Shown: positions 46,776 to 56,183 of the stretch, piece after piece
Layout: each line of letters begins with the position of its first letter
Position numbering within the stretch: the first letter of the stretch is position 1
Source of the DNA: Pseudogracilibacillus sp037072025
GTDB lineage: Bacteria > Bacillota > Bacilli > Bacillales > Amphibacillaceae
Direction: 5' to 3'
Length of the DNA stretch: 64,000 nucleotides
Assembly (NCBI RefSeq): GCF_037072025.1
Contig: NZ_JAXHDD010000014.1
Span: 1 to 64,000 of the forward strand
Notes under the pieces: model-generated
The model's input: only the letters and a program-made list of their open reading frames with translations
Database searches by the model: none
Told to the model about the DNA's origin: nothing
Translations under genes and position numbers: made by a program

Positions 46776-48105
46776 ATGATAAATACAGATGTAAAATTTA
46801 TCCCGAACACTCCAAAAATAAATGTAAGAGAAGCTCAAGGAAAAGAGGCTTTTATCATTTTTATCCAGGGTATTCTACTGAATTCGTTAAAGATATTCTG
46901 CAATATTGGGGCCTTTCTAAAGATTCAGTTATTTTGGATCCATGGAATGGTAGTGGGACAACTACTGAAGCCGCAAAAGATTTAGGTTATCATGCTAAAG
47001 GGTATGATTTAAATCCAGTAATGATTATTATTGCTAAAGCACGAAATGTATCAGTATCTCAATACGAGGTGTTGAAGGAAATGCAAAGAGATTTCGAAGA
47101 GAAATTACAAGCTTTAGATCAACCGTCTAAGTTAAGTTTAAATAATGATCCGTTAACAGATTGGTTTGTGCCAGAAACAGTTGAGGTTATACGCGTTATA
47201 GAGTATTGTATCCAGTCTATTTCATTGGATTTCACTGAGAATGTACGTTTGTTTCACCATCTAGAAAAACTTGTAAAGATTACTTCAGAAACAGCATTTT
47301 TCTATGTTGCTTTGTTCCGTGTTTTGAAAGAGTTCTCTTCTTCATTTCGGTCTTCGAATCCTACATGGATAAAGAAGCCAAGACAAGAAAATGATCGTGC
47401 TTTTTTAGTAAAGAGTCAGTGATTTCGTGTTTTAATGATCAAGTAAATGAGTTGTTGGCTTTACTTTCGAATAAAGTTAATGACTTGAATGTAGAAACAG
47501 GTAGTATTTCTTTAGGACTTTCTAACTCAACAAATCTGATAGTAGAAGACGAGTCTGTTGATGCTGTCATTACCTCCCCCCCATATTGTACACGAATCGA
47601 TTATGCTGTTTTAACTAGTTTAGAGTTAGCGCTCTTAGGTATAAATGATGATGATTTAGCAACGTTACGTAGAACATTAATTGGTTCTCCTCTTACACAT
47701 CCTACTGAACCTGAAATTAATGTTGATTGGAGAAATTTATGTTTAACCACTATAAATCGAATCAAGAGGCACGAATCTAAAGCATCTGATACTTATTATC
47801 TACGTACATATTTACAATATTTTGATGGCTTATATAAATCTTTAATTGAAATTGATAGAGTTTTAACAAGTAATGGAAAATGTGTTATTGTAGTTCAAGA
47901 TTCTTATTATAAAGATATTCATATAAACATAAACTTAGCTGAGATTGTCTCTGAAATGGCTACTTCACTAAATTGGAAACATACTAAACAGCTTAGTTAT
48001 ACCTCTAAACAAAGTATGTCCTGGATAAATACGAATAGTAAAAAGTATAGAAATATAACGAAAGATAAAGAAACAGTTTTATTCTTTCAAAAGGAGTTAA
48101 ATGAT
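46776..48105 (+). pseudogene. DNA methyltransferase (N4/N6), two frameshifts
   Basis: The N-terminus (MINTDVKFIPNTPKINVREAQG) is followed by a frame change near 46850, then FYHFYPGYSTEFVKDI and the SAM-binding motif ILDPWNGSGTTTEAA. A second change at about 47420 precedes VDAVITSPPYCTRIDY, the catalytic SPPY motif. The end is KETVLFFQKE. The order SAM motif, long insert, SPPY recalls alpha-type amino-methyltransferases. Both breaks make it inactive unless they are sequencing errors. Its frame runs on without a stop into the DUF262 gene. Confidence 0.8.
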
Positions 48106-49271
48106 ATGACTAAGGAATCAAAAGTATCGCCAGCTGAACTAATTCAAATTGTGGATTCAAAAATTGATTTAGTTAAGACTCGTACATTAGACTTATCTTT
48201 TAATGAATTACTTGATATGTATGAAGATGATGAATTAGAAATAAGCCCTGAGTATCAAAGGCTTTTTCGGTGGTCAGAAGAGAAGCAGTCTCGATTTATT
48301 GAGTCATTGATTCTTGAAATGCCCATTCCACCTATCTTTGTTATAGAAGTAAAAGATGGGATTTATGAATAAATTGATGGATTGCAAAGGTTGTCGTCGT
48401 ACTTACATTTTGAGGTGCTTTAAAAAAGAATATTGATGAAGAGCAATCATTTTTACTATTAACTGGTTGTGATATTGTTCAAGAGTTAAATGGGTATTCA
48501 TACAATACATTACCAAAAGCATTACAAATTTGGCTAAAACGAAATTTTATAAGAGTAGAGGTAATTCGAAGAGGTAGTGATCAGAAACTAAGATATTATA
48601 TGTTTAAGCGCCTAAACACTGGTGGAGAAGAGTTGAGTGAGCAAGAAATAAGAAACAGTACAATTCGATTATTAGATAATACTTTTAATGATTTTATTAT
48701 TCAATTAAGTAAAAGTGAGGACTTTAAAATATGTATTGCCAATCTATCTAGAGAGCAATATGATCAGAAGATTGATCAGGAGTACGTCCTTAAATTCTTC
48801 GCATTTAAAAATAATAGAGAAGAGTATCGAAAAAACATCGCACCATTCTTGACAGATTATATGGAAAAGGTTGCTGATAGTCAACTAGATAAAGATAATA
48901 ACGAAATATTTGATTATCAAGAGGAAGAAAAAATTTTTAAAAAGACATTTGCTGTTTTAAATAAAGCGCTTGGAGAAAATGTTTTTGCAAGAGTGAATAA
49001 AAAAAATAAAAATTTTATCATTTCATTATCGCCAAACCATTTTGATGCATTTACAATGGGAATTCAAAAATACTTAGATTTACTGAAACCTGAAGATCAA
49101 CCAATGATGGAAGAATTAGGACAATTATTAAAAGATATAAAAAGTGAGGACGAATTTATAAAGGTTACCGGTGGTGGTGGAAAAAATACTGCAAATTTCT
49201 TAAGAAATAGAATTGAGTATGTTGAAAACAAAGTAGGTGTGTGGATACGTGAACGAGGAAAAGCTTCTTGA
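48106..49271 (+). pseudogene. DUF262 (GmrSD-like) protein, nonsense codon and frameshift
   Basis: ATG 48106 follows AAGGAG and opens the DUF262 domain: ISPEYQRLFRWSEEKQSRFIESLIL and PIPPIFVIEVKDG. A TAA at 48370 breaks the YE-IDGLQRL motif, and a frame change near 48420 precedes KNIDEEQSFLLLTGC, RYYMFKRLNTGGEELSEQE (a DUF262 hallmark) and the helical C-terminal part. DUF262 proteins are ParB-like NTPase/nuclease modules found in restriction of modified DNA. About 390 residues in total; no HNH tail is visible. Confidence 0.82.
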
Positions 49272-49659
49272 TATTCGGGCACAACTTGAAGAAGAATTAA
49301 CGTGGAGACGTGATGAAATTCGGTTGTTGCATAATCAATTGGGATATGTTTTGGAAGATGATCAAAAGCGGTTCAGAAAAGCTCTTATTGTAATGTTATA
49401 CTCACACTTTGAAGGGTTTTGTTCAACCGCTTTTCAAATTTATATAAAAGCAATCAATGAGGAAGCATTAAAAAGAAAACAATTGAATAATAATCTTGCT
49501 GCTAATTCTTTCGCGGATGTATTTAAAGCTTACGAAAATCCTCATTTAAAAACAAAAGAATATAGAAAAATATTTAAAAATGATCCTCCTGAAGAAAAGG
49601 CGATTGAAAAGTTTTCCAGACAAATATATTTTGTTGAAAATCTAAACCAATTTTGGTAA
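49249..49659 (+). pseudogene. MAE_28990/MAE_18760-like HEPN protein, truncated
   Basis: GTG 49249 lies inside the end of the DUF262 gene and opens EEKLLDIRAQLEEELTWRRDEIRLL, then RKALIVMLYSHFEGFCSTAFQIYI, characteristic of the MAE_28990 HEPN family. The frame ends after 136 residues in NLNQFW where relatives continue for about 100 more, so the C-terminal half is lost. HEPN proteins are commonly RNases in defence and toxin systems. The 23-base overlap with DUF262 shows that methyltransferase, DUF262 and HEPN were one operon. Confidence 0.72.
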
Positions 49660-49803
49660 GAACCTGCTTTTATTTCTGATGAAATTATTAATACAGAATC
49701 AAACCTCCGTCCCAATAAATGCTAGTAAATATATAAATATAATTTATATATGCAATACTAATTTACCCAGCATGGTAAAATATAAGCAGCGAGGTGAAAC
49801 AAC
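49660..49803. other. Promoter region of the DUF763 gene
   Basis: An AT palindrome, ATATATAAAT-ATAA-TTTATATAT, lies at about 49729-49751, and AGCGAGGTG precedes the next start. Nothing else was recognised. Confidence 0.4.
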
Positions 49804-50976
49804 ATGAAAACGGGTGTAGCGAATGTGCCACTGCACGGTGGATTTTGTCCGCCGTGGTTATTTAAAAAAATGCGGGATCTTGGTGCAACGATTATTGAAG
49901 TAATTGTAATGGAATATGGTACAACAGAAGTATTGAGAAGGCTGTCAGATCCTGTTTGGTTTCAGTCATTTGGTAGTGTATTAGGGTTTGATTGGCATTC
50001 ATCGGGATTAACAACGGTCGTATGTGGGGCTCTTAAGGAAGGGCTTAGAGATGCTCAAGGGGAATTAGGTTTATTTCTTGTTGGGGGAAAAGGGAAAGCA
50101 TCAAGGAAAACCCCAACTGAAATTATCGAAACAGGAGATAAATATGGTTTATCCAATGATTTATTCGCTTTACAGCAAACGAGCCGAACAGTGGCAAAAG
50201 TAGATTCCGCAGCGGTGCAGGATGGATACCAGCTATACCATCATTTCCTTGTGTTTGATCGGGATGGAAATTGGACCGTCATCCAACAAGGAATGAACAG
50301 TAAAAATCGGTATGCTCGCCGATATCACTGGTTAAATGAAGACCTCACTGATTTCACAAGAGATCCGCATAAAGCAGTGTGTGGAACGAAGGAAAAACAC
50401 GTACTTAATTTAGTTGCAGGAAAAAATGAGGCGACTAGGCTTGCTTCGGTGGAAATTTGCCAAGAAAAGCCGGAAGAAATTAAAAAAGTATATAATGCAA
50501 TTGTGGAACATAATGGAAAAACAAAACAGGTGCCTGAGCAATTAAGTCTCTTTGAAGATCCGGATGATGGTCGTTTAACGCACGAACAAGCCGGTTCGAT
50601 TATTACGATGCCTCCTGAGCATCCAATTCCATCTCCACGTTATTTGGATAAAATGTTATATAAAATGTATGACCATCCGCCGGAAACATATCGACAGTTA
50701 TTGGAGCGAAAAGGGGTCGGGCCAAGCACATTGCGCGCATTAGCTATGGTTGCAGAAGTGACACACGGTGCTCAACCGACGTTTCATGACCCAGTTCGGT
50801 ATGCCTTCGCACATGGCGGGAAGGATAATTTTCCGTTTCCAGTCTCCCGTGAGGATGTGGATCACTCCCTGTCTGTATTGCAAACAGTGATTGAAAAGGG
50901 AAAAATGGGGGAAAAGGATAAATTAGAATCCCTCAGGAGACTTGCAAAACAACAAGAAAAACTCGTAACCAATTAA
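49804..50976 (+). CDS. DUF763 protein, unknown function
   Basis: The 390-residue protein matches DUF763 from its first residues, TGVANVPLHGGFCPPWLFKKM, through DWHSSGLTTVVCGALKEGL and HFLVFDRDGNWTVIQQGMN to LLERKGVGPSTLRALAMVAEVTHG, a helix-hairpin-helix-like segment that may touch nucleic acid, and DPVRYAFAHGGKDNFPFPV. The function is not known; the family is common in archaea and thermophiles. AGCGAGGTG precedes ATG 49804. It is a single gene ended by a clear terminator, beside the decayed defence genes. Confidence 0.9.
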   Translation: MKTGVANVPLHGGFCPPWLFKKMRDLGATIIEVIVMEYGTTEVLRRLSDPVWFQSFGSVLGFDWHSSGLTTVVCGALKEGLRDAQGELGLFLVGGKGKASRKTPTEIIETGDKYGLSNDLFALQQTSRTVAKVDSAAVQDGYQLYHHFLVFDRDGNWTVIQQGMNSKNRYARRYHWLNEDLTDFTRDPHKAVCGTKEKHVLNLVAGKNEATRLASVEICQEKPEEIKKVYNAIVEHNGKTKQVPEQLSLFEDPDDGRLTHEQAGSIITMPPEHPIPSPRYLDKMLYKMYDHPPETYRQLLERKGVGPSTLRALAMVAEVTHGAQPTFHDPVRYAFAHGGKDNFPFPVSREDVDHSLSVLQTVIEKGKMGEKDKLESLRRLAKQQEKLVTN

Positions 50977-51040
50977 ATGTACAATTTCATTCAAGTAATA
51001 TTTTCAACCAAAGACAAATGAAAGTGATGGTTAAAAATTT

Positions 51041-51084
51041 AAAAAAGAAGTAATCACACTAGTCTGGATGATTACTTCTTTTAT
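51041..51084 (+). terminator. Rho-independent terminator after DUF763
   Basis: AAGAAGTAATCA pairs with TGATTACTTCTT around a 12-base loop, with an A-run before and T-run after, so it can also work in the other direction. Confidence 0.85.
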
Positions 51085-51545
51085 ACGTTGTATATAGTGG
51101 AACAAAAAGATCTTTATGTTTTTTTCTTTCATTATTCAATTAAAAGTTCTGGGTGAACTCACTTATCAGTGGTTGGTTTTTGCCTTAGGATGTATTTGTA
51201 TCGTTGCTTTTAATGCTTCCGCATAAGCTTTGATGTTTAAAAAATTATTTCCAGCGGTAGAAGAAAAACTTGTATCTATCACTATCGCCAGCTGGGAAGT
51301 TTAAGGAATGGAAGTAATTAGTGCTACAATTAAAGCATAAAAGCAAAAAACTATGATTCGCTGTTTATTGACTAGACACTGTAAAAAAACATATACTTAA
51401 AATACAGAAACCGTTTTCTTTATATGAACAATACTATTTTAAAATCCTCTAAAACTTCATTTAAATTGCATATTCAATACTTTTAAAACCTATTATTTGA
51501 TGTAAAATTATTTTATTTTTCCTATATAGATAGGAGTAGAATTCT
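51085..51545. other. Intergenic DNA upstream of the DUF624 gene
   Basis: A broken hydrophobic open piece at about 51165-51305 (YQWLVFALGCICIVAFNAS, then a stop) is a membrane-gene remnant of unknown kind. An operator-like GAAACCGTTTTC lies at 51407-51418. Nothing more is visible. Confidence 0.4.
51407..51418. promoter_or_regulatory. LacI-type operator half-match
   Basis: GAAACCGTTTTC matches the perfect palindrome GAAACCGGTTTC found at 52281-52292 at 11 of 12 positions. It lies 130 bases upstream of the DUF624 gene. Confidence 0.55.
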
Positions 51546-52136
51546 ATGTCTAAAACTGCTAAAATTACCGATTTGATTTTTGAATTGTTTCACTTACATT
51601 TTCAGTGGATTATATATACCTTAAAGGGGTTCGTCATTGCTGGATTATTTCCTTCTATAGCAGCTATCTTTGCTGTTATTCGGCATTGGCTGCTAAAAGG
51701 AAGAACAGAGATGCTTACCAAATTGTTCAAACAATATTATGATGAAAATTTTAGGGTTGCTAATATTTTTGGATGGAGCGTTTTATTGATTACTCTTGTA
51801 GTTATTACAAATTTTATATATATGTCTTATTATCCCGAAAATATCCGCCTAATTATGTATGCTATCCTAGTATTTATGTCCATTATTTTGTTTATTATCT
51901 GGGTATATTTGTTCCCGACCATCGTTCACTATAAGTTATCTAATCATGATTTATTTCTTGTCATGTTAAAAACAGGATTTTCTTCTATATTAGGTCTGGT
52001 GTTACAAATCATTTTTATTGGGATCCTTCTTTTGATTATATTTAGATTGCCTGCTCTTCTTCTCTTTTTTGGCTTAACACCATTAGCGTTTTTTCAAATG
52101 ATGGTTAGTATAAAGATATTTAATAAATTGAATTAG
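51546..52136 (+). CDS. YesL-like DUF624 membrane protein
   Basis: The 196-residue protein has five or six hydrophobic helices. The opening LHFQWIIYTLKGFVIAGLFPSIAAIFAVIRHWL is the DUF624/YesL pattern. Members lie next to CUT1 sugar ABC transporters in Bacillaceae, and their function is unknown. ATG 51546 is preceded by GATAGGAG. It is monocistronic or leads the beta-glucoside genes, and has an operator-like site upstream. Confidence 0.82.
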   Translation: MSKTAKITDLIFELFHLHFQWIIYTLKGFVIAGLFPSIAAIFAVIRHWLLKGRTEMLTKLFKQYYDENFRVANIFGWSVLLITLVVITNFIYMSYYPENIRLIMYAILVFMSIILFIIWVYLFPTIVHYKLSNHDLFLVMLKTGFSSILGLVLQIIFIGILLLIIFRLPALLLFFGLTPLAFFQMMVSIKIFNKLN

Positions 52137-52175
52137 ATAAATTAAGTATTTATACACTTTAGGTCTTATATTATA

Positions 52176-52297
52176 GAAACCGATTTCATGGAAATGCCAC
52201 CATCCACCCAAAATAATGGTTGATTTTTTGTTATAAGTCTCTTATACTTTAATTGAAATCGCTTTCTTAAAACGATTTTGGAAACCGGTTTCCAAAA
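52176..52297. promoter_or_regulatory. Cluster of LacI-type operators
   Basis: Three sites: GAAACCGATTTC at 52176-52187, GAAATCGCTTTC at 52255-52266, and the perfect TTTTGGAAACCGGTTTCCAA core with a 22-bp palindrome at 52276-52297. They lie 130-250 bases upstream of the sugar-binding protein gene. The LacI regulator at 56184 is the obvious candidate to bind them. Confidence 0.78.
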
Positions 52298-52427
52298 AGG
52301 TGTTTGTTTTCCTGCTAGATCTTACTTATTAATTTATTTCCTGAAGGAGGTGCAGGGAGAGTAATCCGATTATAAATAGTTTTTGGAAGTTATTTGTTAG
52401 TCACTCAAAAATAAATATGGGGGTTTA

Positions 52428-53729
52428 ATGATGAAAAGTACGAAACGATTATTTACTTTATCACTAGTTCTGTTCTTAGCATTTTTCTTGGTTGCCTGCA
52501 GTAATGGGGATAAGGATGAATCAAGTAAAGGTGATAAAAGTTCAGGTAAAGATATTACATTAAACTTTTGGACATTTGGTGCGACCGGGTATGAAGAACT
52601 AATAAAAGAGTATGAAAAAGAACATCCGAATGTGAAGGTTAAATTTAAAACCTCTGAGAATGCCGATCATCATGATTCTTTGTTTACTGCAATGTCTGCA
52701 GGAACTGGAGCGCCAGATATTGCTATGATTGAAGTTGATCAGTTAGATCGTTTTAAACAAGCTCAAGACCGTTTTGTTAATTTATTTGAGTATGGTGCTG
52801 AAGATATTCAAGATCGTTATCAGGATTGGGCTTGGAATACTGGACAAAGTGTAGAAGGAGATTTTATGTTTGGACTCCCGACTGACATCGGACCAAAAGC
52901 ATTATATTATCGTACAGATGTGTTTGAAGAAGCGGGATTACCAACTGATCCGGACGAAGTTTCCACTTTAATAGATTCTCCTGAAGCGTTAAAAGATGCT
53001 GCGATAGCGGTTAAAGAGAAAACTGGGAAGCCATTTGTAGACAGTATGGAGATGGCGTACAGAGCCTATCTAGATGCAGCGCCAGAAACCCATCTAAATC
53101 CTGAAGGTGAATTAATAGCCGATAAAGAAGGAAGCCTTGTGAAAAAAGCGTATGATTTTGCTGTAGAATTAAATGCAGAAGGCTTGGTTGGAAATTACGA
53201 AATGTGGACCCCAGAGTGGGCGAACGCAGTAAATAATGGAGATTTTGCAGTAGAGCTAGGACCAGGTTGGCTAAAAGGCTGGATGGAAGGAAATGCTCCT
53301 GATGCATCAGGATTGTTCCGGGTTGCCACTTTACCATCAGAATTTTCCGCAAACTGGGGCGGTTCATTCCTAACAGTTCCAGCAGAAACAGATCATCCTG
53401 AAGAAGCATATAAATTTATTGAATGGCTAACATCTCCTGAAAATCAACTAGAATCTTTCAAGAGTCATGGGTTATTCCCTTCTGCTCCAGAAGTATATGA
53501 AATGGATGAGTTTAAAACAAATGAAGATGAATTCTTCGGTGGACAGGTAACTTCTGTTGTGTTTGGTGAAGCAGCAAATGATATTACAGAAGCTGTCTAT
53601 AAGGGCGAGAAATATGTATCCGTAAACAATGAAATTCTCACTGCGCTTACAAACGTTCAAGAAGGTGCTGATCCAGATAAAGAATGGGATGAAGCTATAC
53701 AACGCGCTGAGGACCTAGTAAGTCGATAA
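52428..53729 (+). CDS. CUT1 ABC sugar-binding lipoprotein
   Basis: The 433-residue family-1 extracellular sugar-binding protein has a signal peptide with lipobox FLVAC and a Lys/Asp/Ser-rich linker. The body shows TLNFWTFGATGYEELIKEYEKEHP, then DIAMIEVDQLDRF and EEAYKFIEWLTSPENQ, all typical. GGGGG precedes the double ATG at 52428/52431. It is separated by 417 bases, which hold an intergenic repeat, from two permease genes. Context suggests beta-glucosides or short beta-glucans as ligand. Confidence 0.92.
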   Translation: MMKSTKRLFTLSLVLFLAFFLVACSNGDKDESSKGDKSSGKDITLNFWTFGATGYEELIKEYEKEHPNVKVKFKTSENADHHDSLFTAMSAGTGAPDIAMIEVDQLDRFKQAQDRFVNLFEYGAEDIQDRYQDWAWNTGQSVEGDFMFGLPTDIGPKALYYRTDVFEEAGLPTDPDEVSTLIDSPEALKDAAIAVKEKTGKPFVDSMEMAYRAYLDAAPETHLNPEGELIADKEGSLVKKAYDFAVELNAEGLVGNYEMWTPEWANAVNNGDFAVELGPGWLKGWMEGNAPDASGLFRVATLPSEFSANWGGSFLTVPAETDHPEEAYKFIEWLTSPENQLESFKSHGLFPSAPEVYEMDEFKTNEDEFFGGQVTSVVFGEAANDITEAVYKGEKYVSVNNEILTALTNVQEGADPDKEWDEAIQRAEDLVSR

Positions 53730-53836
53730 AGTAGGATTTTGTTCAGAGAAAAAACCAGCATGGCGGCTAGGGGCATGCCTCCACCATCTATCATGAAAAA
53801 GGTTTCTTTTGAAACTGCTTAATAACATAATCAGTC

Positions 53837-54080
53837 CTGTCTAGCTCCAGTGCTAAAGCCATAGCATATCTTTTTGGTGGGGCGAGCTTTAGCGCAGTCC
53901 CAAAACTTCGAGTTGCTCCACTAGGATAAAGAAGACTTGCCGAACGAAGTGAGGCTTAGTCCACTTATACCCTTGCGGTGAAAGTTAACTTCGGTTCACT
54001 GACGTTACCGTGTTTCCTTTATCTCCGTTGCGAAGCACTCCAGTTTGTACGTTGCTAAACGGGCGCTTGCGCTTTTCTTA
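53837..54080. repeat. Bacillaceae-type intergenic repeat
   Basis: The stretch begins CCTGTCTAGCTCCAG and ends GGGCGCTTGCGCTTTTCTT, the ends of a repeat I recall as common between genes in Bacillaceae. It is GC-richer than its surroundings and includes GCTAAAG...CTTTAGC symmetry. It separates the binding-protein gene from its permeases and could act as an RNA element or simply be a passenger. Confidence 0.55.
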
Positions 54081-54146
54081 ATTACTGAGGATATGGTGCT
54101 TTCTAGAAGTGCCATATCCAATTGTTTATAGAAACGAGGTGGAAGA

Positions 54147-55094
54147 ATGGGATCGCTAAAAAAGAAACAAAAAAGTAATAAAAGATATTTATCTGAAGAG
54201 AAAAAGGATATGATATCAGGATATCTATACGTCTCACCGTTTTTTATTATTTTTATTTTAGTTGGTTTGTTTCCAACGTTATTTAGTTTTTATTTGGCAT
54301 TTCAAAATTGGAATGGTTTTTCACCAATGGAATTCGCGGGATTTGATAATTTTAGAATTATCTTGACAGACTCGCTTTTTTGGAAGTCTGTATACAATAC
54401 AATTATTATGGGACTATTAGGAACGGCACCTCAATTAGTTGTTGGAATAATTTTAGCGTTTCTATTAAATCAAGCATTATTGCGTTTTAAACAATTTTAT
54501 AGAGTTACAATTTTTATGCCCTATATCACATCAATGGTCGCAGTTGCATTAGTATTCAGTGTTATCTTCAGTAATCAAGATTCTTCCATGGCGAATTATA
54601 TAATAGGTCTATTTGGATTGGATCCAGTAAATTGGGCCACTTCGGAATGGGGTACTAAAATAGCGATCTCTCTTATGGTCTTTTGGAGATGGGTCGGATA
54701 TAATACCATCATCTATCTTGCAGGGCTGCAGAGTATTTCTAGTGAATTATATGAAGCTGCAACGATAGATGGAGCGAGTAAATTTCAGCAGTTAAGATAT
54801 ATTACAATGCCGCTTTTAAAACCATTTATTCTATTAACTGTTTTCTTTTCTACAGTAGGGGCATTACAGTTATTTTCAGAGCCCACGGTATTTTTAGGTC
54901 AGAGTGCATTTACTAGAGATGAGGCTATGACGATTGTAATGTATTTATATCGTGATGCTTTCAGACTACAGTCATTTGGTACTGCTTCAGCAACAGCTAT
55001 TATTTTAGTTATCTTTATTGCCGTATTAGCAGCAATAAATTTATATGTAACTTCCGGAATTGGCAGGAAGAGAAAAAGGGGTGTAAGTAAATGA
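54147..55094 (+). CDS. Sugar ABC permease, MalF/UgpA type
   Basis: The 315-residue membrane protein has a charged N-terminal tail (about 25 residues) and six helices. The coupling motif is ELYEAATIDGASKFQQLRYITMPLL, which meets the EAAxxxGA pattern of CUT1 permeases. ATG 54147 follows GAGGTGG. It overlaps the next permease by ATGA. Together they form the membrane part of the importer. Confidence 0.93.
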   Translation: MGSLKKKQKSNKRYLSEEKKDMISGYLYVSPFFIIFILVGLFPTLFSFYLAFQNWNGFSPMEFAGFDNFRIILTDSLFWKSVYNTIIMGLLGTAPQLVVGIILAFLLNQALLRFKQFYRVTIFMPYITSMVAVALVFSVIFSNQDSSMANYIIGLFGLDPVNWATSEWGTKIAISLMVFWRWVGYNTIIYLAGLQSISSELYEAATIDGASKFQQLRYITMPLLKPFILLTVFFSTVGALQLFSEPTVFLGQSAFTRDEAMTIVMYLYRDAFRLQSFGTASATAIILVIFIAVLAAINLYVTSGIGRKRKRGVSK

Positions 55095-55933
55095 AACAAA
55101 TTGATATAAAAAGGTTTACATTAGGCAAGGTGTTGATGTACGCATTTTTATCCCTTGCATCTCTTTTATCCCTGTTTCCTTTTTACTGGATGTTTGTTAT
55201 GGCGACACGCCCAAGCTCAGCATATAATTCAATACCTCCTACGATAACACCTGGTAATATGTTAGTTGAGAACTTTCAAAAGGTATTACAGCAAATCGAC
55301 TTCTTTGGTGCGATGTGGAATTCTTTCATTCTTTGTACCGTCGTAACGATAGTCGTGTTATTTATAAGTTCCTTAGCTGGCTTTGCATTTGCAAAGTTTA
55401 AATTTCCAGGGAAAAATGGACTTTTCATTGCAATTTTATTAACAATGATTATACCACCTCAGTTAGGATTAATTCCGCAATATTTGATTATTGCGAAGGC
55501 TGGATTATTAGATACGCTGCAAGGAGTTATGATTTTATCGTTTTTAAATCCATTAGGAATATTTTTAATGAGACAATATATAAGTGAATCGATTTCAGAT
55601 GAATTAATTGAAGCTGCGAAATTAGATGGAGCCTCCAATTTAAAAATTTATCGGAAAATTGTGCTTCCGATTATTCTCCCTGCTTTTGCAACATTAGGCA
55701 TTATTGTATTTACCTCGGTTTGGGGAGAATTTTTATGGCAGTTTACAGTATTACGAGATCCAGAAATGTATACGATACAGGTGGCTTTGGCTTCACTGAA
55801 TAATACATTTAAAGTGGACTATGGTATGCTCTTGTCGGGTGTATTTTGGGCAACTATTCCATTGGTTATTATATTCCTTTTGTTCAACAAGCTATTTATA
55901 GCAAGTATTACGGATGGAGCTGTTAAATCATAA
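55091..55933 (+). CDS. Sugar ABC permease, MalG/UgpE type
   Basis: The 280-residue second permease has six helices, and ELIEAAKLDGASNLKIYRKIVLP contains the EAAxxDGA coupling motif. NIF-type LNPLGIFLMRQYI precedes it. It starts at ATG 55091 overlapping the previous stop. No ATPase gene follows, so the importer probably uses a shared MsmK/MsmX-type ATPase encoded elsewhere, as is usual for CUT1 systems in Bacillaceae. A MITE-like element begins six bases after its stop. Confidence 0.93.
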   Translation: MKQIDIKRFTLGKVLMYAFLSLASLLSLFPFYWMFVMATRPSSAYNSIPPTITPGNMLVENFQKVLQQIDFFGAMWNSFILCTVVTIVVLFISSLAGFAFAKFKFPGKNGLFIAILLTMIIPPQLGLIPQYLIIAKAGLLDTLQGVMILSFLNPLGIFLMRQYISESISDELIEAAKLDGASNLKIYRKIVLPIILPAFATLGIIVFTSVWGEFLWQFTVLRDPEMYTIQVALASLNNTFKVDYGMLLSGVFWATIPLVIIFLLFNKLFIASITDGAVKS

Positions 55934-55938
55934 CTATG

Positions 55939-56154
55939 AGTGGATGTTCAAAAAGTCCGGTAAAAATGGCACTGCGAACTTCTGCGTTGGCTTGCTTTTC
56001 CGCTCCTCATGTACCCACTGACGTACATTCCGGTGCTCTAAGCTTCGCCGCCTTGAATTTCGACGAACAGGTTGTGCTAGTGTCGGCGCCCGAACAGGAC
56101 GTTTCGACGTTAGCCGACCTAGGTCTTTTTTTATCCACCTTTTGAACATACACT
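55939..56154. mobile_element. MITE-like element, copy A
   Basis: A 216-bp element with imperfect terminal inverted repeats: AGTGGATGTTCAAAAAG at the left and the complement of AGTGTATGTTCAAAAGG at the right. Its first 27 bases after AGT are identical to copy B at 57257. The interior is GC-rich and holds no gene. Confidence 0.75.
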
Positions 56155-56183
56155 ATAATTTTTCTTGGTATTGAGGGGATGAA

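Noticed and set aside
55936..56149. Open frames of about 70 codons on both strands after the second sugar permease
   Set aside because: They lie entirely inside MITE copy A and have no homologous pattern.
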